A stretch of DNA of 64,000 bases from Pantoea sp. Ep11b (GTDB taxonomy: Bacteria > Pseudomonadota > Gammaproteobacteria > Enterobacterales > Enterobacteriaceae): positions 3,286,001 through 3,350,000 of the forward strand of contig NZ_CP160631.1 in NCBI RefSeq assembly GCF_040783975.1, read 5' to 3'. Below are positions 21,764 through 32,766 of the stretch, piece by piece. Below the pieces are notes generated by a model. It had not been told where the DNA came from. It did no database searches and saw nothing but the letters and a program-made list of their open reading frames with translations. Every line of letters starts with the position of its first letter. Positions within the stretch are counted from its first letter, which is position 1. A program made the translations under genes and the position numbers.

Positions 21764-22603
21764 ATGAGTTCATTGCTGCGCATTCGCCAGCTTTATCCCC
21801 GTCTGGCATTGAACGAGCGTCGGCTGGCGGATTTTTTACTGTCGCAGCCCGATCGGGCGCGCCACCTGAGTTCGCAGAAGCTGGCGGAAGAGTCCGGCGT
21901 CAGCCAGTCAAGCGTCGTCAAGTTTGCCCAGAAACTGGGATACAAAGGTTTCCCGGCGCTGAAGCTGGCCCTGAGTGAGTCACTGGCGGACAAGGATGCC
22001 ATTACCGTGCATAACCATATCCTCAGCGACGACCCGCTCAAGATGGTGGGCGAAAAGCTGCTGACCGAAAAACTTTCGGCGATCCGTGCCACGCTGGATA
22101 TTAACAGCGAAGAGAAGCTTAACGACGTGCTGCAGCTGCTGAAGAATGCCCGGCGTATTCTGCTGGTGGGCATCGGCGCATCGGGCCTGGTGGCAAAAGA
22201 TTTCTCCTGGAAGCTGATGAAGATCGGCATCAATGCGGTCGCGGAGCAGGACATGCACGCGCTGCTGGCCAGCGTTCAGGCGATGGGGCCTGGCGACGTG
22301 CTGCTCGCTATCTCCTATACCGGAGAGCGGCGAGAGATGAATCTGGCGGCGCAGGAAGCCGCGCAGGTGGGCGCCGACGTGGTGGCCTTTACCGGCTTTA
22401 CCCCTAATACGCTGCAGCAAAGTGCCAGCTACTGTCTCTACACAGTGGCCGAAGAGCAGAGCACCCGCAGTGCGGCGATCTCCTCCACCACGGCGCAGCT
22501 GGCGCTGACCGATCTGCTGTTTATGGCGCTGGTGCAGAACGATCCTGAACGCGCTTCCAGCCATATCCGCCACAGCGAGGCGCTGGTGAAAAAGCTGGTC
22601 TGA
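21764..22603 (+). CDS. yfhH: RpiR-family transcriptional regulator YfhH
   Basis: A 279-aa regulator with an N-terminal HTH_6 domain (about 1-77, SQSSVVKFAQKLGYKGFPALK) and a SIS sugar-phosphate-binding domain (about 125-255, LLVGIGASGLVAKDFSWK). It matches E. coli YfhH at the same place between pgpC and yfhL. The ligand is unknown. ATG at 21764 follows GAGG by seven bases. Confidence 0.9.
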   Translation: MSSLLRIRQLYPRLALNERRLADFLLSQPDRARHLSSQKLAEESGVSQSSVVKFAQKLGYKGFPALKLALSESLADKDAITVHNHILSDDPLKMVGEKLLTEKLSAIRATLDINSEEKLNDVLQLLKNARRILLVGIGASGLVAKDFSWKLMKIGINAVAEQDMHALLASVQAMGPGDVLLAISYTGERREMNLAAQEAAQVGADVVAFTGFTPNTLQQSASYCLYTVAEEQSTRSAAISSTTAQLALTDLLFMALVQNDPERASSHIRHSEALVKKLV

Positions 22604-22658
22604 TCAGCGGCAGCGCGTATAATACCCGCGCTTTTTCTGTTGTTATCAGGTGGGAAAG

Positions 22659-22907
22659 ATGGCGCTGTTGATTACGTCCCGATGCATTAACTGCGATATG
22701 TGTGAACCGGAGTGCCCGAACCAGGCCATTTCACTGGGCGATGCGATCTATGAAATCGATGTCAGTCGCTGTACCGAATGCGTCGGCCACTATGAGGTGC
22801 CGACCTGTCAGCAGGTCTGCCCTATCGACAACACCATTATTACCAACCCACAGCACATCGAATCACGCGATGCGCTGTGGGAGAAGTTTGTGCTGCTGCA
22901 CGGCTAG
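22659..22907 (+). CDS. yfhL: 4Fe-4S ferredoxin YfhL
   Basis: This 82-aa ferredoxin has [12 protein letters not shown] and [18 protein letters not shown] motifs, giving two 4Fe-4S clusters of the Alvin type with an insertion between the second-cluster cysteines. ATG at 22659 (MALLITSRC) matches E. coli YfhL. Its stop overlaps the acpS stop by four bases. Confidence 0.95.
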   Translation: MALLITSRCINCDMCEPECPNQAISLGDAIYEIDVSRCTECVGHYEVPTCQQVCPIDNTIITNPQHIESRDALWEKFVLLHG

Positions 22908-23284
22908 CTTTCGATAATCACCGTGGCACAGGCGTAGTGACGCTCATCGGCCAGGGTGACATGAACCCGGTTTACCCCCAGGTTCTGCGCCACTTCCGCC
23001 GCATGCTGGAAGAAACGGAGCCCCGGCTTGCCCAGCTCATCGTTGTAAACTTCAAACTGATTAAACGCCAGCCCGCCGCGAATGCCGGTGCCAAAGGCTT
23101 TGGCCGCCGCCTCTTTGACCGCAAACCGCTTGGCGAGAAAGCGCACCGGCTGATGATGGGCCTGATACTGCTGCCATTCCGCTTCGCTCAGGACCCGACG
23201 CGCCAGCCTGTCACCGGCGCGTTCAATCACCCCGGCGATGCGTTCAATCTCAACGATGTCGGTGCCCAGTCCCAGAATAGCCAT
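22904..23284 (-). CDS. acpS: holo-[acyl-carrier-protein] synthase
   Basis: A 126-aa enzyme that transfers phosphopantetheine from CoA to [15 protein letters not shown] at the N-terminus and [15 protein letters not shown] carry the Mg-binding Asp and Glu. Its ATG overlaps the pdxJ TGA by one base. Confidence 0.97.
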   Translation of the reverse strand: MAILGLGTDIVEIERIAGVIERAGDRLARRVLSEAEWQQYQAHHQPVRFLAKRFAVKEAAAKAFGTGIRGGLAFNQFEVYNDELGKPGLRFFQHAAEVAQNLGVNRVHVTLADERHYACATVIIES

Positions 23285-24015
23285 CAGCGACGCGCTTCAC
23301 GCAGCAGCTGTTTCATCTCTTTCACGGCATCCGGCAGGCCACTCATCACGGCCCGGCCGATAATGGCATGGCCGATGTTCAGCTCGTGCATTTCCGGCAG
23401 CGCCGCAATCGGCAGCACGTTGTGGTAGGTCAGACCGTGACCGGCATTCACCTTCAGCCCCAGGCTGGCGGCAAAGGTCGCGGCGTGACGGATCCGCGCC
23501 AGCTCGGCGTCGCGCGCCAGCCCCTCTGGTGCTTCGGCGTAGGCACCGGTGTGGATCTCGATGTAGGGTGCGCCGCTGGCCACCGCCGCCTCGATCTGGC
23601 GATGGTCGGCATCGATAAACAGCGACACCAGGATGCCCGCATCACTCAGCAGACGCACGGCCGCGTTCATCTTCTCCTGCTGCCCGGCCACATCCAGACC
23701 GCCTTCGGTTGTCACTTCCTGACGTTTTTCCGGCACCAGGCAGCAGAAATGGGGGCGGATATCACAGGCGATGCCGATCATCTCATCGGTAACGGCCATC
23801 TCCAGATTCATGCGCGTCTGGATGGTGTCACGCAGGATACGCACATCACGGTCGGTGATATGACGCCGATCTTCGCGCAGGTGAACGGTAATGCCATCCG
23901 CGCCCGCCTGCTCGGCGATAAACGCCGCCTGCACCGGATCGGGATAGTTTGTGCCGCGGGCATTACGCACCGTGGCAATGTGATCGATATTGACGCCTAA
24001 CAGCAACTCAGCCAT
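23284..24015 (-). CDS. pdxJ: pyridoxine 5'-phosphate synthase
   Basis: A 243-aa TIM-barrel enzyme making pyridoxine 5'-phosphate from deoxyxylulose phosphate and 3-amino-2-oxopropyl phosphate. [26 protein letters not shown] and [12 protein letters not shown] are the family motifs. ATG at 24015 gives the E. coli N-terminus MAELLLGVN and has GAGG six bases upstream. Confidence 0.97.
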   Translation of the reverse strand: MAELLLGVNIDHIATVRNARGTNYPDPVQAAFIAEQAGADGITVHLREDRRHITDRDVRILRDTIQTRMNLEMAVTDEMIGIACDIRPHFCCLVPEKRQEVTTEGGLDVAGQQEKMNAAVRLLSDAGILVSLFIDADHRQIEAAVASGAPYIEIHTGAYAEAPEGLARDAELARIRHAATFAASLGLKVNAGHGLTYHNVLPIAALPEMHELNIGHAIIGRAVMSGLPDAVKEMKQLLREARR

Positions 24016-24087
24016 GACCATCCTCACTTCTTTTCCATCGTGATGTTGAGTGTACCGCGCAAACCACGCCAGGCGGTACGACCCGCG

Positions 24088-24816
24088 CTATTCATCTGCC
24101 TGTTCAGGCTTTTTCTTCGGGACAAACTGGCGAAACAGCTCCTGACTTTTCAGCGGCTTGCCGCCCAGATAGGGTTTGAGGGCGATGCGGGTAAAGCGTT
24201 TGGCGGCGCGCAGCGTGGCGGCGTCAGGAAAATTCCGCTCAGACAGGGCCCGCAGTTCGCGGCCGGTAAAGCTGCGCTGACCGACCACCAGGCTGGCGAT
24301 AAAGCCGCGCTCTTCGCGGTAGCTGTAGGTCATCTCATCGCTGACCGCCTCGCCACTGCCGGCGCAGTGCAGGAAGTCGACGCCATAACCCAGATGACCG
24401 AGCAGCGCCAGCTCAAAGCGGCGCAGCGCCGGTTCCGGCTGACCGTGGGTGGAGGCTAACGCCTGAAGGCAGTTGAGATAATCGAAGAAGAGTTCGGAGA
24501 AGGGAAACTCCTGCTGCAGCACGCGGGAGACCAGCTCATTGACGTAAAGACCGCAGTAGAGCGTGATGCCGCTGAGCGGTAAGGCCAGCGACACCGCTTC
24601 GGCATTGCGCAGGGTTTTAACTTCACCGCGCCCGCTCCAGCGCACCAGCAGCGGAGTAAAAGGCTGTAACGCACCTTTCAGCTGCGAGCGCCGCGACCGG
24701 GCGCCCTTAGCCAGTACCCGCACCCGCCCTTCGTTTTCGCTGAACAGGTCGAGCAGCAGACTGGTTTCGCTGTAGGGACGACTATGCAGCACAAAGGCGC
24801 GTTGCCAGCCTTCCAT
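24088..24816 (-). CDS. recO: DNA repair protein RecO
   Basis: The 242-aa RecF-pathway mediator that loads RecA and anneals SSB-coated DNA. N-terminal OB-fold ([19 protein letters not shown]) and helical C-terminal domain match E. coli RecO in length. ATG at 24816 lies four bases after the era stop. Confidence 0.96.
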   Translation of the reverse strand: MEGWQRAFVLHSRPYSETSLLLDLFSENEGRVRVLAKGARSRRSQLKGALQPFTPLLVRWSGRGEVKTLRNAEAVSLALPLSGITLYCGLYVNELVSRVLQQEFPFSELFFDYLNCLQALASTHGQPEPALRRFELALLGHLGYGVDFLHCAGSGEAVSDEMTYSYREERGFIASLVVGQRSFTGRELRALSERNFPDAATLRAAKRFTRIALKPYLGGKPLKSQELFRQFVPKKKPEQADE

Positions 24817-24820
24817 TGAA

Positions 24821-25726
24821 TCAGAGATCGTCTGTATAACCCAGGCTGCGCAGCGCACGTTCGTCGTCTGCCCAACCGGATTTCACTTTCACCCACAGTT
24901 CGAGATGCACTTTGGCTTCAAACATCTCTTCCATATCCCTGCGCGCTTCGGTGCCGATGACTTTAATTTTGGCACCTTTGTTGCCAATCACCATCTTCTT
25001 CTGGCCTTCGCGCTCAACCAGAATCAGGCCGTGGATGTCGTAACCGCCGCGTTCGTTCGTCACGAAACGCTCGATCTCCACCGTCACCGAGTAAGGCAGT
25101 TCCGCGCCCAGGAAGCGCATCAGTTTTTCACGGATCATCTCCGACGCCATGAAACGCTGAGAGCGGTCGGTGATGTAATCTTCCGGGAAGTGATGATCGG
25201 CCTGCGGCAGATGCTTGCGGGTAATCGCCGCAATGGTATCGACGTTCTTGCCGCTTTCCGCCGAGATCGGCACGATATCGAGGAAGTTCATCTGCTGGCT
25301 CAGGAACTGCAGATGCGGCAGCAGAACGGTTTTGTCCTGGATGTTGTCGACCTTATTGACCGCCAGGACCACCGGCACTTTGTTGTCGCGCAGTTTGTTC
25401 AGCACCATCTCGTCATCGGGTGTCCAGCGCGTGCCTTCGACCACGAAGATCACCAGCTCAACGTCGCCGATCGAACTGCTGGCTGCGCGGTTCATCAGAC
25501 GGTTAATGGCACGCTTCTCTTCCATGTGCAGGCCGGGGGTATCGACGTAGATCGCCTGATAGTCGCCCTCGGTGTGAATGCCCATGATGCGGTGGCGCGT
25601 GGTTTGCGGCTTGCGCGAGGTGATCGACACCTTCTGCCCCAGCAACTGGTTCAGTAAGGTGGATTTACCGACGTTGGGTCGGCCAACAATCGCGACAAAG
25701 CCGCAATAAGTAACGTTTTCGCTCAT
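24821..25726 (-). CDS. era: GTPase Era
   Basis: A 301-aa essential GTPase of 30S ribosome maturation. G1 GRPNVGKS, G3 DTPGL, G4 NKVD and a C-terminal KH domain ([15 protein letters not shown]) that binds the 3' end of 16S rRNA are all visible. Unlike in E. coli, where rnc and era overlap, 141 bases separate rnc from era here. Confidence 0.97.
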   Translation of the reverse strand: MSENVTYCGFVAIVGRPNVGKSTLLNQLLGQKVSITSRKPQTTRHRIMGIHTEGDYQAIYVDTPGLHMEEKRAINRLMNRAASSSIGDVELVIFVVEGTRWTPDDEMVLNKLRDNKVPVVLAVNKVDNIQDKTVLLPHLQFLSQQMNFLDIVPISAESGKNVDTIAAITRKHLPQADHHFPEDYITDRSQRFMASEMIREKLMRFLGAELPYSVTVEIERFVTNERGGYDIHGLILVEREGQKKMVIGNKGAKIKVIGTEARRDMEEMFEAKVHLELWVKVKSGWADDERALRSLGYTDDL

Positions 25727-25867
25727 TCGAGTCCTGAATTGTTCAGCGCCTGAAAGGGCGCCGAAAGAGTGCTATTTGAATCGTGTGTCATTCAGCGTCT
25801 GCTGACGCCGGGACAGCTCTGCGTCTGGTGTTATCGCGCCACAGCGGACGCCGTGACGCCGGCAGAA

Positions 25868-26662
<795 letters not shown>

Positions 26663-26678
26663 TTAATCAGACAATAAT

Positions 26679-27653
26679 TTAGTGAATACCGCCGATGCGA
26701 CTGAATCGCACGCCGGTTGGCCACTGCCCTTCTTGTTTCTCAAAGCTCATCCAGATAGCGACCGCTTTACCCACCAGATTACGCTCAGGGACAAAGCCCC
26801 AGTAGCGGCTGTCGGCGCTGTTATCACGGTTGTCGCCCATCATGAAGTATTGCCCTTTCGGCACTACCCAGGTCGCCTGCGGCTGACCCGGCTGCTGAAA
26901 ATACATGCCCGCCTGACTCTGCGCTTCGTTAACCAGCAGGATGTCATGCGTAACGTTGCCGATGGTCTCTTTGCGGGTTCCCAGGCGCAGTCCGCCGCGC
27001 AGCGTATCGCCCTGCGGCACCTGATAGAAGCCGTTGCCGGTTTCGTTGCCATCAAAGCCGCTGAAGGTCTGAATAAAATTGCTCGGTTCCACGTCAGTGT
27101 AGGTCACCGCTAACGCCGACACGCAGGCTTTTTCATCGGTGCAGGCCGGTTTCACCGTCAGCGTTTTGCTGTAAGGATCATAGATGACTTTGTCGCCCGG
27201 CAGGCCAATCACGCGCTTGATGTAGTCCAGGCTCGGATCTTTCGGGTATTTGAATACCGCGATATCACCCCGTTTTGGCTCACCGGTCGGGATCAGCGTG
27301 GTCTGGGTAATCGGATCCTTGATGCCGTAGGCAAACTTCTCCACCAGAATAAAATCGCCAATCAGCAGAGTCGGCATCATCGAGCCCGACGGGATCTGGA
27401 ACGGCTCGTAAATAAACGAACGCACGATGAAGACCACGGCCAGCACCGGGAACACGGAGGCGGTGGTTTCCACCCAGCCTGGCTGAGAAGAGACCTTCGC
27501 CAGCGTTTTGCTGTCGAGCGCATTACCGGTCTGGGCCTGGGCCGCCGCCTGTTTCGCACGACGCTCAGGCGCCCATTTGAACCGATCAATAACCCAGACG
27601 ATGCCAGTAATCAGCGTCGCTATCGCCAGAATCAGGGCGAACATATTAGCCAT
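26679..27653 (-). CDS. lepB: signal peptidase I
   Basis: A 324-aa inner-membrane protease that removes signal peptides. Two N-terminal membrane segments (about 4-22 and 62-78) precede the catalytic region with S91 (IPSGSMMPTL) and general-base K146 (DYIKRVIG), and the box GDNRDNSADSRYWGFV. It is cotranscribed with lepA, nine bases downstream. Confidence 0.97.
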   Translation of the reverse strand: MANMFALILAIATLITGIVWVIDRFKWAPERRAKQAAAQAQTGNALDSKTLAKVSSQPGWVETTASVFPVLAVVFIVRSFIYEPFQIPSGSMMPTLLIGDFILVEKFAYGIKDPITQTTLIPTGEPKRGDIAVFKYPKDPSLDYIKRVIGLPGDKVIYDPYSKTLTVKPACTDEKACVSALAVTYTDVEPSNFIQTFSGFDGNETGNGFYQVPQGDTLRGGLRLGTRKETIGNVTHDILLVNEAQSQAGMYFQQPGQPQATWVVPKGQYFMMGDNRDNSADSRYWGFVPERNLVGKAVAIWMSFEKQEGQWPTGVRFSRIGGIH

Positions 27654-27662
27654 CAGAAATCC

Positions 27663-29462
27663 TTATTTGCTGTCCTTACCGACATGCAGAATGGCGAGGA
27701 ACGCTTCCTGTGGCAGCTCAACGTTACCTACCTGCTTCATGCGTTTCTTACCATCTTTCTGTTTCTGCAACAGTTTCTTCTTACGGCTGACGTCGCCGCC
27801 ATAACATTTGGCCAGCACGTTTTTACGCAGCTGTTTTACCGTCGAACGGGCGATGATGTGGTTGCCGATGGCAGCCTGAATCGCGATGTCGAACTGCTGA
27901 CGCGGGATCAGATCTTTCATCTTCTCCACCAGGTCGCGTCCGCGATAAGGGGCGTTGTCGCGGTGCGTAATCAGCGCCAGCGCATCCACACGTTCACTGT
28001 TAATCAGAACGTCAACGCGCACCATGTCCGAAGGCTGGAAGCGTTTGAAGTTGTAATCCAGCGAGGCGTAACCGCGCGAGGTTGACTTCAGACGGTCGAA
28101 GAAGTCGAGCACCACTTCTGCCATCGGAATTTCATAGGTCAGCGCAACCTGCTTGCCGTGATAAACCATGTTGGTCTGCACGCCACGCTTCTCAATACAG
28201 AGCGTAATGACGTTGCCCAGGTACTCCTGCGGCAGCAGCATGTGACATTCGGCAATCGGCTCACGCAGCTCTTCGATGTTGTTCAGCGGCGGCAGCTTGG
28301 ACGGGCTGTCGACATACACCACTTCACCACTGGTGGTCACCACTTCATAGACTACCGTCGGGGCGGTAGTGATCAGATCGAGGTCATATTCGCGCTCCAG
28401 ACGCTCCTGAATGATCTCCATGTGCAGCAGACCCAGGAAGCCGCAGCGGAAACCAAAGCCCAGCGCCGTCGAGCTTTCTGGCTCATAGAACAGGGAGGCG
28501 TCGTTCAGGCTCAGTTTACCCAGCGCGTCGCGGAAGGCTTCATAGTCATCAGAGCTGATCGGGAACAGACCGGCATAAACCTGCGGCTTCACTTTTTTAA
28601 AGCCTGGCAGCGCTTTGTCCGCCGGATTACGCGCGGTGGTCAGCGTATCGCCCACAGGTGCGCCGAGAATGTCTTTGATGGCGCAGACCAGCCAGCCCAC
28701 TTCGCCGCAGTTCAGTTCGGTGCGGTCGACCTGTTTCGGCGTGAAGATCCCCAGACGGTCAGCATTGTAGGTCTGACCGGTACTCAGGACTTTGATCTTG
28801 TCGCCTTTGCGCATGGTGCCGTTTTTCACACGCACCAGCGAGACAACACCCAGGTAGTTATCGAACCAGGAGTCGATGATCAGCGCCTGCAGCGGGCCAT
28901 CCGGGTCGCCTTCCGGCGGCGGAATATCGCGCACCAGACGTTCCAGCACGTCCGGTACGCCAACGCCGGTCTTGGCGGAACAGCGCACCGCATCGGCAGC
29001 GTCGATACCGACGATATCTTCAATTTCCTGCGCGGCGCGCTCGGGATCGGCGGCGGGCAGGTCAATCTTGTTCAGAACCGGCACCACTTCCAGATCCATC
29101 TCCATCGCGGTGTAGCAGTTCGCCAGTGTCTGCGCTTCAACACCCTGACCGGCGTCCACCACCAGCAGTGCGCCTTCACAGGCTGCCAGTGAGCGGGAGA
29201 CTTCGTAGGAGAAGTCAACGTGGCCCGGGGTATCGATGAAATTGAGCTGGTAAGTTTCGCCGTCTTTCGCGTGGTAATCGAGTGTCACGCTCTGGGCTTT
29301 GATGGTAATGCCACGCTCGCGCTCCAGATCCATGGAATCGAGAACCTGCGCAGCCATCTCACGGTCAGTGAGGCCACCACAGATCTGAATAAGGCGGTCA
29401 GAGAGCGTAGATTTACCATGGTCGATGTGAGCGATGATGGAGAAATTTCTTATGTGCTTCAT
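27663..29462 (-). CDS. lepA: elongation factor 4 (LepA)
   Basis: A 599-aa translational GTPase. G1 [10 protein letters not shown]3 DTPGHVDF and G4 NKID are present, followed by EF-G-like domains and the LepA-specific C-terminal domain. Length equals E. coli LepA. It is the first gene of lepA-lepB-rnc-era-recO-pdxJ-acpS. Confidence 0.98.
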   Translation of the reverse strand: MKHIRNFSIIAHIDHGKSTLSDRLIQICGGLTDREMAAQVLDSMDLERERGITIKAQSVTLDYHAKDGETYQLNFIDTPGHVDFSYEVSRSLAACEGALLVVDAGQGVEAQTLANCYTAMEMDLEVVPVLNKIDLPAADPERAAQEIEDIVGIDAADAVRCSAKTGVGVPDVLERLVRDIPPPEGDPDGPLQALIIDSWFDNYLGVVSLVRVKNGTMRKGDKIKVLSTGQTYNADRLGIFTPKQVDRTELNCGEVGWLVCAIKDILGAPVGDTLTTARNPADKALPGFKKVKPQVYAGLFPISSDDYEAFRDALGKLSLNDASLFYEPESSTALGFGFRCGFLGLLHMEIIQERLEREYDLDLITTAPTVVYEVVTTSGEVVYVDSPSKLPPLNNIEELREPIAECHMLLPQEYLGNVITLCIEKRGVQTNMVYHGKQVALTYEIPMAEVVLDFFDRLKSTSRGYASLDYNFKRFQPSDMVRVDVLINSERVDALALITHRDNAPYRGRDLVEKMKDLIPRQQFDIAIQAAIGNHIIARSTVKQLRKNVLAKCYGGDVSRKKKLLQKQKDGKKRMKQVGNVELPQEAFLAILHVGKDSK

Positions 29463-29651
29463 TTATTGGGATATCTTCGCTTAAAATTCAGTTGAAAATC
29501 TGAGCACAGACACATTCAGGAAGATCGCTCTTTACCCACAATCCTGTCAGCCTCATTAATGACGACGCATATTACACTGTTAACGCCGCGCATAAAAGAA
29601 TGGAACGTGGTGGAAGCGAAACAGATATCTGCGCAGGGCAGAACAGACAAA

Positions 29652-29670
29652 GGCCGCGGAGTACGCGGCC
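29652..29670. terminator. possible terminator after rseC
   Basis: The stem GGCCGCG/CGCGGCC with a 5-base loop lies 10 bases past the rseC stop. The following minus-strand sequence is only moderately T-rich, so strength is uncertain. Confidence 0.5.
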
Positions 29671-29680
29671 TGGACACAGG

Positions 29681-30145
29681 TTACGCTTCGCTTTCAACAC
29701 GCAGCGCATCGGGCGGTAAGGCAACGCTGAGAATGACGGGCTGAAAGGCTTCGCGATCGCCAAATTTCATCGACACGCCTTTGGCGACGATGAATCCACC
29801 GATGCCGCCCAGCAGCGCGCCACAGGCGGCCGCCAGGTCGCTGCCGAAGAGCGACTGAAACAGCCCCGCCACCAGAAACAGGCCAAAGAGCGGCGTCATG
29901 TAGACCAGCAGTGCCGATCCGAGCAGGCTGCTCTCTTTAATGCCCAGCTCAATGCGCTGGCCCGGCTGCAGCGGCTTGCTGCTGGCGATCTGCATCACAT
30001 GCGCATTCTTCGGGCCGAGCTTGTTGAGCATATGGCTGCCGCAGCCTTTACGGGCCTGGCAGCTGTTGCAGGAGGTTTTTGCTTCCGTGTGCAGCGTGGC
30101 GATACCATCCTGCCATGCCACCACGGTGGCCCATTCTCTCATCAT
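29681..30145 (-). CDS. rseC: SoxR-reducing / sigmaE regulatory protein RseC
   Basis: A 154-aa inner-membrane protein with an N-terminal cysteine cluster (CNSCQARKGCG) and two central membrane helices (about 73-110). RseC positively affects sigmaE output and belongs to the system that re-reduces SoxR. Its ATG overlaps the rseB stop (ATGA). An ATG codon follows immediately, so the start may be one codon later. Confidence 0.93.
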   Translation of the reverse strand: MMREWATVVAWQDGIATLHTEAKTSCNSCQARKGCGSHMLNKLGPKNAHVMQIASSKPLQPGQRIELGIKESSLLGSALLVYMTPLFGLFLVAGLFQSLFGSDLAAACGALLGGIGGFIVAKGVSMKFGDREAFQPVILSVALPPDALRVESEA

Positions 30146-31098
30146 TTTTGTGACCCCAGGTCGATGCTGTCCGCAATACGTTTCGCGGTAGAGGGCGGCA
30201 GTTCGCCGATCACCGCAATCTCGCTATTATTGCGCACAACGGTCTGGACCGTACGACGTCCAGTGCGCAATGTCTGCGTGTTACTGGTTTTATCGGCCGG
30301 CGTCACGTTAATGGCAAAGCTAAACAGCCCATCGCTGTAGAGCTTCGACTCCATATTTTTATTCAGGCCCGGCAGCGTACGACGGTTCTGCGACACCAGC
30401 GACATCCCGGCGGGTAACCAGCCAGGCTGCCAGCTGAGCGTCACCGCGTCCCCTTTCGGCACGGAGAGCGATGGCGGCAGATTCGCCTTTTCCAGCCCCT
30501 GCATCAGGTTGCGCACGCCCTCATCCACCGCAAAGCTGATAACACGGAACTGCTCCAGCGTTTCACCATCGCGGTCGAGCAGGTCGATGCGCAGCGGCAG
30601 CCTGGTGTCCACGTCCAGCCAGACCACATAACTGTAGCGGGTGCCGTCACGCGACACGATGCGCAGCACATCGCACATCTGGTCGGCGATGCGCGAGCGG
30701 CCAACCGTGATGAAATCGTAGGCGGAGGAGAGCCTGGCGAAATCCGCAAAAATCACCGAAGGCAGTGCATCGATGATGTGCGTGCCGGGAAGGGAAAAGG
30801 GATCGAGTCCGGGTTCGAAATAGCTGATATCGTTGCCACGCTGGATCACTTCCCGGCGCGGTCCATCCATCTGCAGCAGCTGCGCAAAAATCCGGTTATC
30901 GATCACCGCGTGACGATAACGCAGCGATTCAATGCCGATGCGGGAGACGTTGATATAGGCGAATTCGTAGTTGAGGTTCTGGCTTGCCTGCTCCATCTGC
31001 TGCAATAGCGCCCCGGACGCAGAGGTTTGCGCCGGGGCCGCAGATGACCAGAACAGACTGCCTGCCAGCAGGCTAACAGCATACCAAAGCGGCTTCAT
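30142..31098 (-). CDS. rseB: sigmaE regulatory protein RseB
   Basis: A 318-aa periplasmic protein with a signal peptide (about 1-23, cleavage near APAQT). It binds the periplasmic domain of RseA and protects it from DegS until lipopolysaccharide signals release it. The lipoprotein-carrier-like fold spans about 27-210. It starts within the last codon of rseA. Confidence 0.95.
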   Translation of the reverse strand: MKPLWYAVSLLAGSLFWSSAAPAQTSASGALLQQMEQASQNLNYEFAYINVSRIGIESLRYRHAVIDNRIFAQLLQMDGPRREVIQRGNDISYFEPGLDPFSLPGTHIIDALPSVIFADFARLSSAYDFITVGRSRIADQMCDVLRIVSRDGTRYSYVVWLDVDTRLPLRIDLLDRDGETLEQFRVISFAVDEGVRNLMQGLEKANLPPSLSVPKGDAVTLSWQPGWLPAGMSLVSQNRRTLPGLNKNMESKLYSDGLFSFAINVTPADKTSNTQTLRTGRRTVQTVVRNNSEIAVIGELPPSTAKRIADSIDLGSQK

Positions 31099-31751
31099 TA
31101 CTGCTGCTGCTGTCCTAATGATTGGTTTCCGGGAACATCAACCTGAGCCTGTTTTGGCGCACTGGTTTCAAACTGCAGCTGATCCGCGTGCAGGCGACGC
31201 TGAAGTTCATAGTCCTGCAGCATGGCGTTTACACGACGACGCTGGTCCTGCACCTGCTGATTGGCGCTGTTGGTATCAAACGCATCAGAAGGTACGCCCA
31301 GGCTGACCGGAGAGGCTTTGCCCATCATTGGCAGCGTGTTGAAGACCGGCGAGTCGGATGTCTGCGTGGCACTGCCCTGCGGCTGGTTGTAGTGCTGAAC
31401 ACCCACAATGACCGCCAGAGAAACACAGGCCGCGACGCCCACCTGGGTCAGTTGCGCAGCCCACGGACGCGCTTTTTTCCAGAACGGCATTTTTTCCCAG
31501 CGGGAAGGTTCTGGCTGAGCTTCAGGGATCAGCGTAGTCACCGTACGCAGCGGCTCTTTTTCAATGGCCGCCGCAACGCGCGCAGAGATATCAAAATGCA
31601 GATGCTCGCCAACATCACCGCGCATTGTGTCGCGAATCAGATGATAGCTCGCCCAGCTTTTCTGTAATTCTGCGTCCTTCGACAGGGCGGAAAACAGCTC
31701 GTTGTCTAAGGTTTCACCATCCATTAAAGCGGAAAGTTTTTCTTTCTGCAT
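31098..31751 (-). CDS. rseA: anti-sigmaE factor RseA
   Basis: A 217-aa single-pass membrane protein. The cytoplasmic N-terminal domain (MQKEKLSALMDGETLDNEL) binds sigmaE; a membrane helix lies at about 100-120 (VGVAACVSLAVIVGVQHY), followed by the periplasmic domain cut by DegS and RseP. It follows rpoE after 30 bases in the same operon. Confidence 0.96.
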   Translation of the reverse strand: MQKEKLSALMDGETLDNELFSALSKDAELQKSWASYHLIRDTMRGDVGEHLHFDISARVAAAIEKEPLRTVTTLIPEAQPEPSRWEKMPFWKKARPWAAQLTQVGVAACVSLAVIVGVQHYNQPQGSATQTSDSPVFNTLPMMGKASPVSLGVPSDAFDTNSANQQVQDQRRRVNAMLQDYELQRRLHADQLQFETSAPKQAQVDVPGNQSLGQQQQ

Positions 31752-31781
31752 GCCTATGTACCCTTCCAGTAGCCGTTATCA

Positions 31782-32357
31782 CTAACGTTGGATAAGCGGT
31801 TGAACTTTGTTATCAATGGCCTCTCGCGCACGAAAGATACGTGATCGAACAGTGCCTACCGGGCAATCCATAATGACGGCGATCTCTTCATAACTCAGAC
31901 CGTCCAGTTCCCTGAGGGTGATTGCCATACGCAAGTCCTCGGGTAGCGCCTCGATGGTACGAAAGACAATTTGTTTCAATTCGTCAGACAACATTAAGTT
32001 CTCAGGGTTCGAAATTTCTTTTAATGCACTCGCACTTTCGAAATTTTCCGCGTCAATCGCATCCACATCGCTGGATGGCGGACGACGCCCCTGAGCAACC
32101 AGGTAATTTTTCGCTGTGTTAACCGCAATGCGGTACAGCCAGGTATAAAACGCGCTATCGCCCCGGAAAGAGTCCAGTGCGCGATACGCTTTAATAAAGG
32201 ATTCCTGTACTACATCTGGCACGTCGCCCGAAGGAACATAGCGTGAAACCAAACTCGCCACTTTGTGCTGGTAACGAATCACCAGTAAGTTAAACGCTTT
32301 TTGATCTCCCTTCTGTACCCGCTCGACAAGGACCTGATCCGTTAACTGCTCGCTCAT
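31782..32357 (-). CDS. rpoE: RNA polymerase sigmaE factor
   Basis: A 191-aa ECF sigma factor, nearly identical to E. coli RpoE (MSEQLTDQVLVERVQKGDQK start). It directs the envelope-stress response. Start at 32357 follows the known N-terminus although the preceding TTACCTCGG is a poor ribosome site; translation is probably coupled to the leader ORF that overlaps it. The gene heads rpoE-rseA-rseB-rseC. Confidence 0.97.
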   Translation of the reverse strand: MSEQLTDQVLVERVQKGDQKAFNLLVIRYQHKVASLVSRYVPSGDVPDVVQESFIKAYRALDSFRGDSAFYTWLYRIAVNTAKNYLVAQGRRPPSSDVDAIDAENFESASALKEISNPENLMLSDELKQIVFRTIEALPEDLRMAITLRELDGLSYEEIAVIMDCPVGTVRSRIFRAREAIDNKVQPLIQR

Positions 32358-32430
32358 CCGAGGTAATGTCTCCCCAAATTCTAAATGCATAAAGTAACTG
32401 CCAGCACATCTCATCATTCTGAGCAAGCAT
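32290..32430 (-). CDS. rseD: rpoE leader peptide, RseD-like
   Basis: A 46-codon frame (MLAQNDEMCWQLLYAFRIWG start, then DITSDERA) covers the rpoE leader and runs 68 bases into rpoE in another frame. E. coli has a leader ORF, rseD, in the same place whose translation is coupled to rpoE. The ATG at 32430 lies right at or just before the sigmaE start point, so translation of the sigmaE transcript may begin at the later ATG (32409). Identification is by position and general appearance. Confidence 0.5.
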   Translation of the reverse strand: MLAQNDEMCWQLLYAFRIWGDITSDERAVNGSGPCRAGTEGRSKSV

Positions 32431-32434
32431 GCGC

Positions 32435-32463
32435 TTAGAGTTGTGATGTGGTGCGAAGTTCAC
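32435..32463 (-). promoter_or_regulatory. rpoE: sigmaE-dependent promoter of rpoE
   Basis: On the minus strand GTGAACTT (-35) is followed after a 16-base spacer by TCTAA (-10), as in the autoregulated rpoE promoter of E. coli. Confidence 0.8.
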
Positions 32464-32705
32464 TTTTCGCCCTGATATTTACTGCTCCGATGGCCGTTAC
32501 ACGGGTTGTTCGTTTTCGTTCAGTGTAAGGAGCACAAATCGCTGGCAGAGTAACCTATGACAACAGCTTTTTCATCATTAAATCCGTCAGGTTTTATGCG
32601 TTTGCTATAAAAAACATGACGAAGAAGCGCACCATTTTAACTCATTGATCAGATTCGGATTCAGAAAGCCGTTCGCCAAAACACACCCTGCGCTGTTTAA
32701 AATAC

Positions 32706-32734
32706 TTCACAGCAGACCCGTTCGGGCTTATGCT
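32706..32734 (+). promoter_or_regulatory. nadB: nadB promoter
   Basis: TTCACA (32706-32711) and TATGCT (32729-32734) with a 17-base spacer face nadB; the predicted start near 32741 lies just before the NadR box. The 336-base region 32431-32766 thus holds the divergent rpoE and nadB promoters. Confidence 0.7.
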
Positions 32735-32746
32735 CAGGTCAGGTCC

Positions 32747-32764
32747 TGTTTAGTAAATTAAACA
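32747..32764 (+). promoter_or_regulatory. NadR operator
   Basis: TGTTTAGTAAATTAAACA is a perfect palindromic NadR box (TGTTTA-N6-TAAACA) two bases before the nadB ATG. It should confer NAD-dependent repression. Confidence 0.88.
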
Positions 32765-32766
32765 TT

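Noticed and set aside
29559..29744. Small frame in the lepA-rseC gap
   Set aside because: No ribosome site or homology; it overlaps the rseC end and a hairpin.
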